Positions 1-8,695 of a stretch of 64,000 nt of DNA are shown piece after piece. Made by a program: the position numbers and the translations under genes. The stretch is from VXNE01 sp965205735 (GTDB lineage Bacteria; Pseudomonadota; Gammaproteobacteria; Pseudomonadales; Azotimanducaceae): positions 2,666,001 to 2,730,000 of the forward strand of contig OZ242179.1 of the NCBI GenBank assembly GCA_965205735.1. The letters run 5' to 3'. Every line of letters begins with the position of its first letter. The stretch's first letter is position 1. The notes beneath the pieces were generated by a model. It ran no database searches. It was given only the letters and a program-made list of their open reading frames with translations, and was not told where the DNA came from.

Positions 1-460
1 TCCAGTATTTGCCCGGGATCGAGTAGGGCGCGTCCTGTGCCCAGATTTGCTGCATCGCTTCGATGGATTCCAGCATCATCTCGGAGCGCGTCTCCTTGTC
101 ACCGATTCCCAACAGCTCGAAGTCGCTGCCCAGGCCGCCCGGGCCGATGCCGAGCAGGTAGCGTCCGCGCGACAGATGATCGAACTGCGCCACCTGGGCG
201 GCGACCATGGCGGGATGCGACTGGGGCAGGTTCAGCACACCGGTCGCAAACTTGATCTGCCTGGTCTGATGCACGAGGCTGGAGAAAAACGCCAAAGGAG
301 AAGCGATCGGTTCCGCGGTCGACGAAAAGTGTTCACCGAACCACGCCTCGGAGAAACCCAGACGGTCGGCCAGCAGCACCGCTTGCCGGTCTTCCTCGAG
401 CGTGTCCGCGAGCAGACGCTCGGGCGGGTGAAGTGGCATGGCGAACATTCCGAGCTGCAT
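1..460 (-). CDS. LLM-class flavin-dependent monooxygenase, 3' end cut by window edge
   Basis: Reverse-strand reading frame starting at ATG 460 and running off the left edge, so only about 153 N-terminal residues are visible. It opens with MQLGMFAMPLHPPER and continues through a GFSEAWFGEH segment, a KFATGVLNLPQSHPAMVAAQ segment and DHLSRGRYLLGIGPGG, the usual beta-barrel strand order of bacterial luciferase-like (LLM) oxidoreductases. The family uses reduced FMN or F420 to oxidise small organic substrates; the substrate here cannot be told. It is the first of four LLM-class genes in the window. It is divergent from the GHKL ATPase gene that starts at 684, and the 223 bp between them presumably carry both promoters. 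Confidence 0.85.
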   Translation of the reverse strand, partial: MQLGMFAMPLHPPERLLADTLEEDRQAVLLADRLGFSEAWFGEHFSSTAEPIASPLAFFSSLVHQTRQIKFATGVLNLPQSHPAMVAAQVAQFDHLSRGRYLLGIGPGGLGSDFELLGIGDKETRSEMMLESIEAMQQIWAQDAPYSIPGKYW

Positions 461-683
461 GAATCTTCCTCTACGTACAGGGTGGACGGGCGGTTGCCTG
501 TGCAACGTCGAGACTAACCCGCGATCCGTTCGTTCTCAACGTGGGGGGCACCGCTCGCACTGCGCCTTGCCCTCGCCAGAGCCGGTAAGCACCTTTCGCG
601 TAGCGCGCCGATCATGATTTGACCTTGGGCCGTCATGCCGCAATGCTTGGGAACTTTCGCACGCCTTTGTTGCGCGGTTGTCC

Positions 684-2486
684 ATGGCTCGAAGAAAAAA
701 CGCGGGGGGCAAGCTTCGGATTGGAGACCACTGGTCTGCGATCAGCATCATCGCGCAATCACAGGACAACCCGCTGAAAGCGGTGGCGGAGTTCGTCGAG
801 AACAGCATCGATGCCGGGGCGAAGAACATTCACATCGTTCGGGGGCGCGAACGGGGCGAACCGCTTCTCAAAGTCATCGATGATGGCGAAGGGATTCGTC
901 GCGATGAGACCGGCGTGCCGGACTTCCGCTACGTGGCGACGCACATCTGCGACTCGATCAAGAAACGCCTGAAAAAGAACGGTGCCCGGCACATCCAAGG
1001 CGAGTTCGGCATCGGCCTGCTGAGTTTCTGGACTCTCGGCGAGAACCTCATGCTCCGTTCGGCGGCGGCGGACGGTTCCGTGCACGAAATGGCCATGCAG
1101 CGTGGCGACGAGGGCTACACTGTCAGGGTCAGCCGCGCGTTGCTGGCGGAAGCGGGCACCACGCTGGACATTCGGCCCCTGCTGCCGGGCGTTCGCCAGT
1201 TCAGCGGCGAAAAGCTGAATTGGTATCTGGCCTCCGAACTGCGCGACCGCATTCGGCAGACCGGCGTTTGTGTGCGTATCAGCGATCGCACCGCCCGAAA
1301 GTCCTACACGGTGACGCCACGAGAATTCGACGGGCGGCTCATTCACGAACTTGACAATCCCGCGACCGGCTTCGGCGAAATCAGGCTTGAGCTCTACCTC
1401 GACGATCCGTCACCGGAGCGCGGCGTGTCGCTTTATCGGAACGGCACGCGAGTCACGGAGCTGACCACCCTCGACGGGTTCCAGGAGGGCCCGTGGAGCA
1501 GCGGTTACATCGATGGCGTCGTCGATGCGCCGTTCATCCATCTGACCCCGGGAACGCGCACCGGTGTGATTCACGACGAGGCTTTTGCGGCGTTGCGCGA
1601 AGGCCTCGAATCCGTTCGGAATCAGCTCGATGCCTTGATCGGTGATCTCAAGCGAGCGGAGGAGGAACGTGCCAGCGAACGGACGCTTAAGTCGATCCAG
1701 CGCGCGTTTCGCGAAGCGCTGCTAGCCTTGCCAGCCGAGGAATACGATTGGTTCGAGGTGCATCGAAACGCACCGGGGCGACGCTCGGAGGCTTCCACCG
1801 GTCCGGCCTTGGAGCAGACCAAGCCGCAACGCGAAGTGACGGCTGGCGATCTCCCGAGCCCAGATGAGGAGTCCGCGCCGACGCAAGCGTTCTTTGAGAT
1901 CGCGGGTCCGCTGCACAGCGTCCGCATATCGCCCGCGTCGTCGGTCGTAAAGGTTGGCACCAGTCGCACACTGCGAGCCGTTTGCCGGGACCGCGCAGGC
2001 AGACAGGTGGACGAAGGCGTGGTCTTCGCCTGGACCATCGTCGAGGGCGGCGGCTCGCTGGCCGATCCTCATGCCGAGATCGGCGAATTCGAGGCCCCCC
2101 AAGAGCCGGGCCTCGTGACCGTGAAGCTCGTCGCCACGCAACGGGATGTCGTGTGCGAAGCCAAAGCGCTCGTCACCGTCACGGATTCACTCGTCGCCAG
2201 TCGCGACGGGGCGCCCGCGCGGCAGGGACTGCCGGGCTACACATACGAGAACGCGCCCGGCCAGTTGTGGCGTTCGCGCTACGAGGTCGACCTGGAACTG
2301 ATCGTCATCAACAACGGTCATCGGGACTTCGTTTTTGCTTCCCAGTCCCGGGCTTCGCAGTTGCGCTACATCGCGCGGCTTTTCGTCAAGGAACTCGTGA
2401 TTCGCAATTTCCCCGGCGCATCGTCCCAGGAACTCCTCGACCGGATGCTGGAACTGATGCTCTACCTGGAGAGCAGCCTGAAATAG
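684..2486 (+). CDS. GHKL-family ATPase with Ig-like domain, function unknown
   Basis: Protein of 600 residues. The N-terminal third is a GHKL (Hsp90, MutL, histidine kinase type) ATPase: an N-box EFVENSIDAGA near residue 36, a G1 box VIDDGEGI near 63 and a G2 box GEFGIGLLSF near 107. A MutL-like transducer region follows. Residues about 410-502 read as a bacterial Ig-like beta-sandwich, and a C-terminal domain of roughly 85 residues contains NGHRDFVFAS and ends in a helix. No kinase dimerisation or receiver domain is seen. ATG 684 was preferred to the TTG two codons upstream. The next gene, convergent, encodes a NYN nuclease-like protein. MORC or Hsp90-like stand-alone ATPases with nuclease neighbours often belong to defence loci, but that role is inference here. 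Confidence 0.8.
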   Translation: MARRKNAGGKLRIGDHWSAISIIAQSQDNPLKAVAEFVENSIDAGAKNIHIVRGRERGEPLLKVIDDGEGIRRDETGVPDFRYVATHICDSIKKRLKKNGARHIQGEFGIGLLSFWTLGENLMLRSAAADGSVHEMAMQRGDEGYTVRVSRALLAEAGTTLDIRPLLPGVRQFSGEKLNWYLASELRDRIRQTGVCVRISDRTARKSYTVTPREFDGRLIHELDNPATGFGEIRLELYLDDPSPERGVSLYRNGTRVTELTTLDGFQEGPWSSGYIDGVVDAPFIHLTPGTRTGVIHDEAFAALREGLESVRNQLDALIGDLKRAEEERASERTLKSIQRAFREALLALPAEEYDWFEVHRNAPGRRSEASTGPALEQTKPQREVTAGDLPSPDEESAPTQAFFEIAGPLHSVRISPASSVVKVGTSRTLRAVCRDRAGRQVDEGVVFAWTIVEGGGSLADPHAEIGEFEAPQEPGLVTVKLVATQRDVVCEAKALVTVTDSLVASRDGAPARQGLPGYTYENAPGQLWRSRYEVDLELIVINNGHRDFVFASQSRASQLRYIARLFVKELVIRNFPGASSQELLDRMLELMLYLESSLK

Positions 2487-2643
2487 CGTGGGGTTGCGGG
2501 AGAAACGCTTGGGATCGGGATCCGTACGACAACTCGTCGCGATCTTCGCGCAGTTCGTGCCCCAAGGACGGCAGAAAACATCATCTCGTCTGTTATCGCG
2601 AGCCCGGGGGCACCTGGCGTTGTGGGCGGAAGTGGCCGGAAAG

Positions 2644-3461
2644 TTATTGGGAAGACTGTTCGCTGGCAAGATGCTTAACGGCCTGTCGAACGTACGTACG
2701 CTCATCGGACTGCAGATAGCGGTCCAATTCGCTGGCCGCGCAAGCCAGTAGTTCGCGGTCCAGGTCGGGCGGTATCGAATCGCGGGGTTTCAGTCCGGCG
2801 AGCAGGAGTAGGTCGTCGGCCGGGCGTTCGCGGATAAACCGACTGGTGGCGGAGTCAAGCTCCTGCTGGTGGGTTGGGGATTCGTCTGTCGCTTTGTGGC
2901 TTCGGGGTTCTTCGGCTGGGTCGTGACTTTGGACTGCGAGGAATAGCTCGACCTCGTGTCGCTGCCATTCAGTTGTCGTGTCCGACTCTTGGCGGAGGAG
3001 GCGCGATTGGTTGTTGACGCCGGGCTCGATTCCAAAGAGGTGGACACGCACGCCGAAGCTCTGCGCGATTTGCACACCGATGCGCACGTCTTCGTCGCCC
3101 GACAGTAGGATCGCGTCCGAGATCGCGTGATTGCGCGCTAGCTCAATCAGGTCGGTGACGATCAAGGAGTCGACCCCCTTCTGTCTGCCAGTGAAGGCGA
3201 TCATGCCCAGGCGCAGTTTCACACCGTCGGAGTCAGCAAGCTTCTCCTGCTCGGCAGTTGGTCCCGCACGAAGTACGCCATCGTACCAATAGACGCGAAG
3301 GAGCGAGCTAGACGGAGAGACGACGGCAACGGAGTCCCGCAACGCCGCCAGAACCGCGTCGATATCGAGTTGGACGGAATTGCGCGAAGGTTGGTTCCGC
3401 TCAAGAGTTGGGAGCCAGCGGCGTAAACGTAGCCAGCGTCAACAAACGCTGCTGTGCGCAT
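2644..3461 (-). pseudogene. NYN-domain (LabA/DUF88-like) protein, frameshifted
   Basis: Two overlapping reverse frames together give one NYN protein of about 270 residues. The first frame starts at ATG 3461 and supplies the classic N-terminus MRTAAFVDAGYVYAAG with the first metal-binding Asp. It loses homology near 3380, where the second frame takes over (QLDIDAVLAALRDS) and continues through DSLIVTDLIELARNH and ILLSGDEDVRIGVQIAQSFG, the second and third acidic clusters of the PIN-like active site. NYN domains are predicted RNases. A single missing base around 3370-3390 explains the break, so this is either a pseudogene or a sequencing error. The C-terminal half is unrecognised. It is convergent with the GHKL ATPase gene. 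Confidence 0.75.
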
Positions 3462-3489
3462 GGGGTAGGTACTAGTAGCCAATACGGAT

Positions 3490-3511
3490 GAGGGTCCCTA
3501 GCGGGACCCTC
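3490..3511. other. Perfect 9-bp hairpin upstream of the NYN gene
   Basis: GAGGGTCCC, a TAGC loop, then GGGACCCTC form a perfect 9-bp stem with a four-base loop. It lies 29 bp upstream of the NYN start codon, on the side from which that gene would be transcribed. No T-run follows on either strand, so it is not a typical intrinsic terminator. It could be an operator or a leader-RNA structure. Confidence 0.4.
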
Positions 3512-3757
3512 GGGTTTAGTCCACGCTCCAACCGATAGATTAGTCCGGGAGACGCTGGACAAGCCGGATACTAGGGAAGTGATGCAACGGAAGTCAAGGA
3601 TCAAATGGAAGTCAAAGTTGTACCCCTTCACCACCTTTCGCCTAAGCGATCACGCGGCGGCTTCAGAGCCCCCCGTACACCCGATGCGCGACGGACGACG
3701 TCCGCCGCCGTGACGCCCGGGGCAGTCCAGATGTACACTCGCGAGCAGGAGGTTCCC

Positions 3758-4669
3758 GTGGTCTCAACCAAGGTGTCGGCACCGTCGGCACAGCAGTCGT
3801 ACCTGCATCTCAACCCGGTCATCGAGAAGCTGTCGCAGGGAAAGCACGTCTTTGGCGTGAGCACGTCCGATTTCTCGCTGCAGAATGCGCGTTCATTGGC
3901 GCGAGACCCCGACATCGACTTCGTGTACCTCGACATGGAACACGGCGCCATGCGCTTCGATCAACTGGAGATCTTTCTGTCCGGCATGACGGACAAGGCC
4001 GGCATTCTCGAGCGGGGCAACGCGCAGGCACACCCCGCCGTGTTCGCGCGATTCGCGCCCTATGCGAGCGAAGAGGCCCAATGGGTCGTCAAGCACGCGC
4101 TCGACCTCGGCCTGATGGGCATCCTCATCAACAACGTCGAGACGCCGCAGCAGGCAGAGAACATCGTACGTACGATGCGGTACATGCCGGCCAGGGATTC
4201 GAAGATTCCGATCCCGCGCGGAGTCCGCGGTACCGCCGGAGCCGCGCCGTGGTTTTGGGGCATCTCGGGAGCCGAGTACAGGGAGCGCGCCGACCTCTGG
4301 CCGCTCAATCCCGCGGGCGACCTCCTGTTCTGGCCGATGATCGAGACGGTGGAAGGCGTGAAGAATGCCGACGCCATCGCCCAGGTACCGGGCGTTGGGG
4401 GTTTCTATCTCGGTGCCGCGGGAGATCTCAGCAACTCGCTGGGCGTGCCGGACCCCGCGCACCCCGACGTGGAGGCCGCGATGGCGGAGATCATCGGCAT
4501 CTGCAAGGCGCGATCCATCCCGGTCGGGGGGACCTTAAGTACGGCGAATGTCGCCGCAAAGATGGAGCAGGGCTACCAGATCATCAGCTTCGGCGGTGCC
4601 AACGGAGGCTTAAGCGCACAGAACGAAGCTGTGCGCGCCGCCGCGGTCGCTGCTGGCGCGAGACGCTAG
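3758..4669 (+). CDS. HpcH/HpaI family aldolase
   Basis: 303 residues from GTG 3758, which has an excellent Shine-Dalgarno sequence AGGAGG five bases upstream; the frame stays open further 5' (ATG 3731) but without such a site. It is a class II, metal-dependent aldolase of the 2,4-dihydroxyhept-2-enedioate type. Visible family marks are YLDMEHGAM, FARFAPY, the metal-binding Glu in MIETVEGVKNAD, and GAAGDLSNSLG, the equivalent of the family's GxxDLSxSLG metal motif. Such enzymes cleave or form 4-hydroxy-2-oxo acids to pyruvate plus an aldehyde. The amidohydrolase gene 30 bp downstream on the same strand suggests a two-gene operon for breakdown of a ring-derived or hydroxy acid. The exact substrate is unknown. 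Confidence 0.85.
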   Translation: MVSTKVSAPSAQQSYLHLNPVIEKLSQGKHVFGVSTSDFSLQNARSLARDPDIDFVYLDMEHGAMRFDQLEIFLSGMTDKAGILERGNAQAHPAVFARFAPYASEEAQWVVKHALDLGLMGILINNVETPQQAENIVRTMRYMPARDSKIPIPRGVRGTAGAAPWFWGISGAEYRERADLWPLNPAGDLLFWPMIETVEGVKNADAIAQVPGVGGFYLGAAGDLSNSLGVPDPAHPDVEAAMAEIIGICKARSIPVGGTLSTANVAAKMEQGYQIISFGGANGGLSAQNEAVRAAAVAAGARR

Positions 4670-4699
4670 TGCCACTATGACCAAACGATTCTCAAGACC

Positions 4700-5692
4700 A
4701 TGATGCATCCCGACAACGACGCAAAGACGCGGTGGCTGGCTCAGGAGACACCGGAAACGGTGCTCGACCCCGAACTGGCGATCATCGATCCCCATCATCA
4801 TCTCTGGAGGGTCCCGTCGCCGTGGGGCACTTATGACCTGGACGACCTCTGGGCGGACACCGGCTCCGGTCACAATGTGGAACAGACAGTCTTCATCGAC
4901 GCCCGATCCGGCTATCGTCAAGATGGCCCGGAGCACCTGAAGCCCATCGGAGAAAGTGCCTTCATCGCCACCGTCGCAGAGCAGAGCGTGAAGGCGACGG
5001 GCAAGGCCACCATCGGGGCAATCATCAGTCATGCCTACATGAAGCTGGGAGCGGCGGTCGAGGAGGTATTGGTCGGTCACCTGGAAGCGGGCAGGGGCCT
5101 CTTTCGTGGCATTCGCAGCGCATTTGATCTCGACGACGCCAGGTTCATCGAGAGTTTCGATGTGCTGGCCAGGCTTGACCTGACGTTCGACAACTTTTCG
5201 TTCGACTACACGCGCCTGCCCGACCTCGCGAAGCTGGCGGACCGATATCCGGGCGTGACCATCATCGTCAACCACCTCGGCGGAAAGATCGATCCCGATG
5301 CGAGCGCCGACGAAGTTGCGAACTGGCGGCGGTGCATCGATGCTGTCGCGCGCTGTCCCAACGTGGTCCTCAAGGTCGGCGGCGCGCAGCAAGCCGCCGG
5401 GGACTGGAAACCGCCGTTCCACATGCATCGGCGGGAACAGCCGATCGGTTCGGAGGAACTCTGCGAACAAATGTATGCGTACTACATCCACGCAATCGAG
5501 GCCTTCGGACCCGAGCGATGCATGTTCGAGAGCAACTTCCCGGTCGACAAGGAATGCGTCTCCTATCGGACGCTATGGAATACGTTCAAGCGCATCGCCA
5601 GGAAGGCAGGGCTAAGCGAGTCGGAGAAGAATTCGATCTTCAGCGGCACCGCGGCACGCGTGTATCGCGTGGCGACTGACGGTGACTTCTAA
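4700..5692 (+). CDS. Amidohydrolase family protein (2-pyrone-4,6-dicarboxylate lactonase-like)
   Basis: 330 residues. The metal-binding IDPHHHLW motif near residue 30 is typical of the amidohydrolase-2 TIM-barrel group. Later barrel-strand motifs are TIIVNHLGG near 195 and ERCMFESNFPVD near 275, the last carrying the position usually taken by the general-base Asp. Members hydrolyse lactones or decarboxylate aromatic acids. It follows the HpcH aldolase gene by 30 bp and probably shares its transcript. An ATG-ATG pair offers two equivalent starts. The stop codon lies inside the first codons of the next gene (11-bp overlap), though that neighbour looks unrelated in function. Confidence 0.85.
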   Translation: MMHPDNDAKTRWLAQETPETVLDPELAIIDPHHHLWRVPSPWGTYDLDDLWADTGSGHNVEQTVFIDARSGYRQDGPEHLKPIGESAFIATVAEQSVKATGKATIGAIISHAYMKLGAAVEEVLVGHLEAGRGLFRGIRSAFDLDDARFIESFDVLARLDLTFDNFSFDYTRLPDLAKLADRYPGVTIIVNHLGGKIDPDASADEVANWRRCIDAVARCPNVVLKVGGAQQAAGDWKPPFHMHRREQPIGSEELCEQMYAYYIHAIEAFGPERCMFESNFPVDKECVSYRTLWNTFKRIARKAGLSESEKNSIFSGTAARVYRVATDGDF

Positions 5693-6488
5693 CGTGGCGC
5701 AAGCGGAACAGTTTTCGACGGCCGAATTAATCGACCAATTACGGCGGGGGAGTCGACACCTAACCAACATGGCTGAGGGCCTCGATATTGCTTGGGATCC
5801 AACGCCGCAAAAGGACCCTAGGCGCGTCCACAACATGTACGTGCGCAACTTGGTTACTTCCTACGTCAGTCGTTTCTCCGAACTGTGCAACGGAGTATTG
5901 GTAGCCTTGGAACGAGGAGATTTCCTAGTGTACGCGCTGTGCGGGCGCGCGCTGATCGAGACGACGGCGATCCTCCGCTATTACGTGATGCGCAGGTACA
6001 AGCCGCTTCTCGACAAGAAGATGCTGAGCGGTGACGGCATCAAGAAGCTGATCGAGATTGACGACCGGCACTTGCGTGGGACGGGCTTCGATTGGGCGGC
6101 TTTCATGTTCCGCCACTATTCGAAGCTCAGCGACGACGCTCAGCGACGACGTGGCCACAAACGGTCGGGTCGCCGGATGGAACATGGGGCGATGCCGGGA
6201 CAGATACCCATGGGGCGGTGCATCGACAGCTGGTCGAAGGAAACGTCGAGCGTCGGTGTCGCGTACGACCTGTTCTGCGACATGGTCCACCCGAACGCCG
6301 GCAGCTCGTTCTTGATCGCTTCGACTGGCCCAGACGGGCTGCATTTCACCAAGGCGAAGGGGGAGCGTGTGGGAACAACTATCGTTGACAGGAGCCTCCT
6401 GCTCCTGCTCTCCGTAACGCAGAAACCGTTCAGGGAATATTTGATGATGCTAACGGCGACGGTGTGGCACGACGACGAGTTTGGGTAG
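5682..6488 (+). CDS. Unknown protein upstream of the McrBC module
   Basis: 268 residues if translated from GTG 5682, or 264 from GTG 5694. Mostly helical, with LCGRALIETTAILRYY near residue 88 and YDLFCDMVHPNAGS near 212, a layout resembling DUF5677-like proteins of unknown activity. No membrane segment or signal peptide is evident. A basic stretch lies near residues 155-170. It ends 59 bp before the McrB-type gene on the same strand, so it may be an accessory part of that restriction locus. I do not recognise the family with certainty and assign no function. Confidence 0.7.
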   Translation: MTSNVAQAEQFSTAELIDQLRRGSRHLTNMAEGLDIAWDPTPQKDPRRVHNMYVRNLVTSYVSRFSELCNGVLVALERGDFLVYALCGRALIETTAILRYYVMRRYKPLLDKKMLSGDGIKKLIEIDDRHLRGTGFDWAAFMFRHYSKLSDDAQRRRGHKRSGRRMEHGAMPGQIPMGRCIDSWSKETSSVGVAYDLFCDMVHPNAGSSFLIASTGPDGLHFTKAKGERVGTTIVDRSLLLLLSVTQKPFREYLMMLTATVWHDDEFG

Positions 6489-6547
6489 GAAAGCCATCAT
6501 GAGTGCGGCGAGGTCTAGCCCCGGAAGGCGATGGTGAAAGGAGAGTC

Positions 6548-8695
6548 ATGAAGGAGATATACAGCTGGGTTCCATGGTTTGCGGAACTCTCGCGCAAAAT
6601 CGCGGACGGTGGTACGAAATATCTCATAGAGCGTGCTAAGCAAATACCGTGGAAGGAAGGAGGTACGGAGCCTGCGCTATTACGGTATGGGGACACAAAC
6701 ATCGACCCCTTGTCATTCCTTTATTTTCTTACCGGACACCACCATGCCAGACGACGCGTTTATGGTGCCGTCACTGAGACATTCGACCTGACGAGTATGC
6801 TTCCGCTCGAGAGCGACGAGGCGTTCATCTTTCCTACGGCTCCGCTGATCAATGCTCTGTTTCATAATCGTGGCGAGGGTGATCCGGTGCTGCTATGGCG
6901 GCTCTTCGGAAGTGTTGTGGCGGGTATTGACTCGGTATCCGCCGCAGACTTCGAATCCGCCCTAGGAATTAAGGGAGTCGGCGTCAAAAAGCTGACTCAG
7001 ACTCTGTTCCTCATCAACCCTGGGGAATTTCTACCGTACGACGACTCCACGCTTTACCTAGGCATAAGCGGGTCAGGCAAGCGCAAGGATGTGAATTGGG
7101 CAACCTACCGGGAAGCGATCAAAGGGATGCGCGAAGCGTTTCCAGGATGCATGCCGTGGGAAATCAACCTCTTCGCCTACGAGTCAGCCAAACCTAATGA
7201 GCCGTTGCGAGTTAACCCGGAACGACCTTACGTGATCAGTACCAACGTCTACAACGACAACGAGGATCACTGGGAGGATTTCTCAGCAAATAACTGGGCG
7301 TTTACCGGCGGTCCCGGCAAGGGTAGCTGGAGCAACTACGACCCCGAAGGAAACGGAGCCCGGTATAAGATCGACGAACCAGGAAAGGGGGACATTCTGT
7401 TGGCCCGGTTCGCGGGTCAGGGGCATGGGATAGGGGTTGTCATCAAGAACGACTATGCAGACGCGTTCACGGACGAGTCCCGATTGCATGTGGTCTGGCT
7501 GAACAAGACGGCGAGAGAGCTGTCGAGCGGTCCGCGTTCGATCGGGTTTAGCGGAGGACAAGGGAAGATCGGCGTCGCCTTTCGACAGGCGTACTCCGAG
7601 ACGTTCCAGATTCTGGATCGGGTGGCTGCCCCAAGTAGGGCCGCCGATGGCCTGCTACAAGGGGTAGGAGTTCAGCAGGAGGACTCACCATTGCCGCAAA
7701 AGGAACGACAAGCACGGAACACGATTCTGTACGGCCCACCAGGCACAGGGAAGACGTTCACGACCGTTCAACGGTGCGTGGAGATTTGCGACGGCGAGGC
7801 CCCGTCGACGCCCGAGGGACGCCGCGCCCGGTACGACGAACTGACGGACGAAGGGCGCATCGAGTTCCTGACCTTCCACCAATCTTACGGCTACGAGGAG
7901 TTTGTTGAAGGACTTCGACCGAAAACTGACGCGGTCGGCGGCGGCTTCCGGCTGGCCGTGGAGGACGGCTTGCTCAAGCGTATGGCTGAACGGGCGAGGA
8001 ATGCGCCTGATGTCGATGTCGGTGGGATGCTCGAGGCACAGGCCTATGTGCTAGTGATCGACGAGATAAACCGAGCGAATATTTCCAAAGTCTTGGGGGA
8101 ACTGATCACTTTGCTCGAGGAGGACAAGCGGGAAGGCGCGGAGAACGAAGTGGTCGCGACCCTCTCCTACTCAAAGAAACCGTTCACGCTGCCCGCCAAC
8201 CTTTACATCCTCGGCACGATGAACACCGCAGACCGGTCCATCGCGCTGCTCGACACTGCCCTGCGCCGCCGCTTCCGGTTCGAGGAGATGGCGCCCGACC
8301 CGGACCTACTGGCCGAAGTCGGCCAGAGAACGGGAGTAGACCTTCCGCAGGTGCTTCGGAGGATGAACGAACGGCTCGAATACCTCATTGACCGCGACCA
8401 CCTTGTCGGGCACGCGTGGTTCATGGGCGCGGGAACTCGCAGAGACTTGGAAACAGTTATGCGCCAGAAGGTCATCCCTTTGATCGCGGAGTACTTCTAC
8501 GACGACTGGACTAAGGTGCGCGCCGTTTTGGGTGGCACCGATGACTTTGTGGAGGGACGTCCTTTAAGGCCGCCGCCGGGTTTGGAGGGAGATGTCGGCG
8601 AGGACCGCCTTCGTTGGACGGTGCGTGGAAGCTTCCGCGAAGACGCCTTCGAACGCTTGGTCGAGCCAGCCCCGCCAGACGGCGATGGAGAGTGA
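6548..8695 (+). CDS. mcrB: McrB-type AAA+ GTPase with putative modified-base reader domain
   Basis: 715 residues from ATG 6548, preceded by AAAGGAGAG. The C-terminal half is the McrB NTPase: Walker A GPPGTGKT near residue 395, Walker B VLVIDEINR near 500, and the McrB signature GTMNTADRS near 556 followed by ALRRRFRFEE. The N-terminal half differs from E. coli McrB. Residues about 225-370 contain KGDILLARFAGQGHGIGV and HVVWLN, which look like an EVE/PUA-type pocket, a fold used elsewhere to bind modified bases. In McrBC systems this subunit recognises modified DNA and translocates by GTP hydrolysis, activating McrC. The mcrC gene overlaps the stop codon. Recognition specificity is unknown. 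Confidence 0.85.
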   Translation: MKEIYSWVPWFAELSRKIADGGTKYLIERAKQIPWKEGGTEPALLRYGDTNIDPLSFLYFLTGHHHARRRVYGAVTETFDLTSMLPLESDEAFIFPTAPLINALFHNRGEGDPVLLWRLFGSVVAGIDSVSAADFESALGIKGVGVKKLTQTLFLINPGEFLPYDDSTLYLGISGSGKRKDVNWATYREAIKGMREAFPGCMPWEINLFAYESAKPNEPLRVNPERPYVISTNVYNDNEDHWEDFSANNWAFTGGPGKGSWSNYDPEGNGARYKIDEPGKGDILLARFAGQGHGIGVVIKNDYADAFTDESRLHVVWLNKTARELSSGPRSIGFSGGQGKIGVAFRQAYSETFQILDRVAAPSRAADGLLQGVGVQQEDSPLPQKERQARNTILYGPPGTGKTFTTVQRCVEICDGEAPSTPEGRRARYDELTDEGRIEFLTFHQSYGYEEFVEGLRPKTDAVGGGFRLAVEDGLLKRMAERARNAPDVDVGGMLEAQAYVLVIDEINRANISKVLGELITLLEEDKREGAENEVVATLSYSKKPFTLPANLYILGTMNTADRSIALLDTALRRRFRFEEMAPDPDLLAEVGQRTGVDLPQVLRRMNERLEYLIDRDHLVGHAWFMGAGTRRDLETVMRQKVIPLIAEYFYDDWTKVRAVLGGTDDFVEGRPLRPPPGLEGDVGEDRLRWTVRGSFREDAFERLVEPAPPDGDGE

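Noticed and set aside
3490..3511. Rho-independent terminator
   Set aside because: Perfect stem, but no T-run on either side, and it stands upstream of the NYN gene, not after a gene end.
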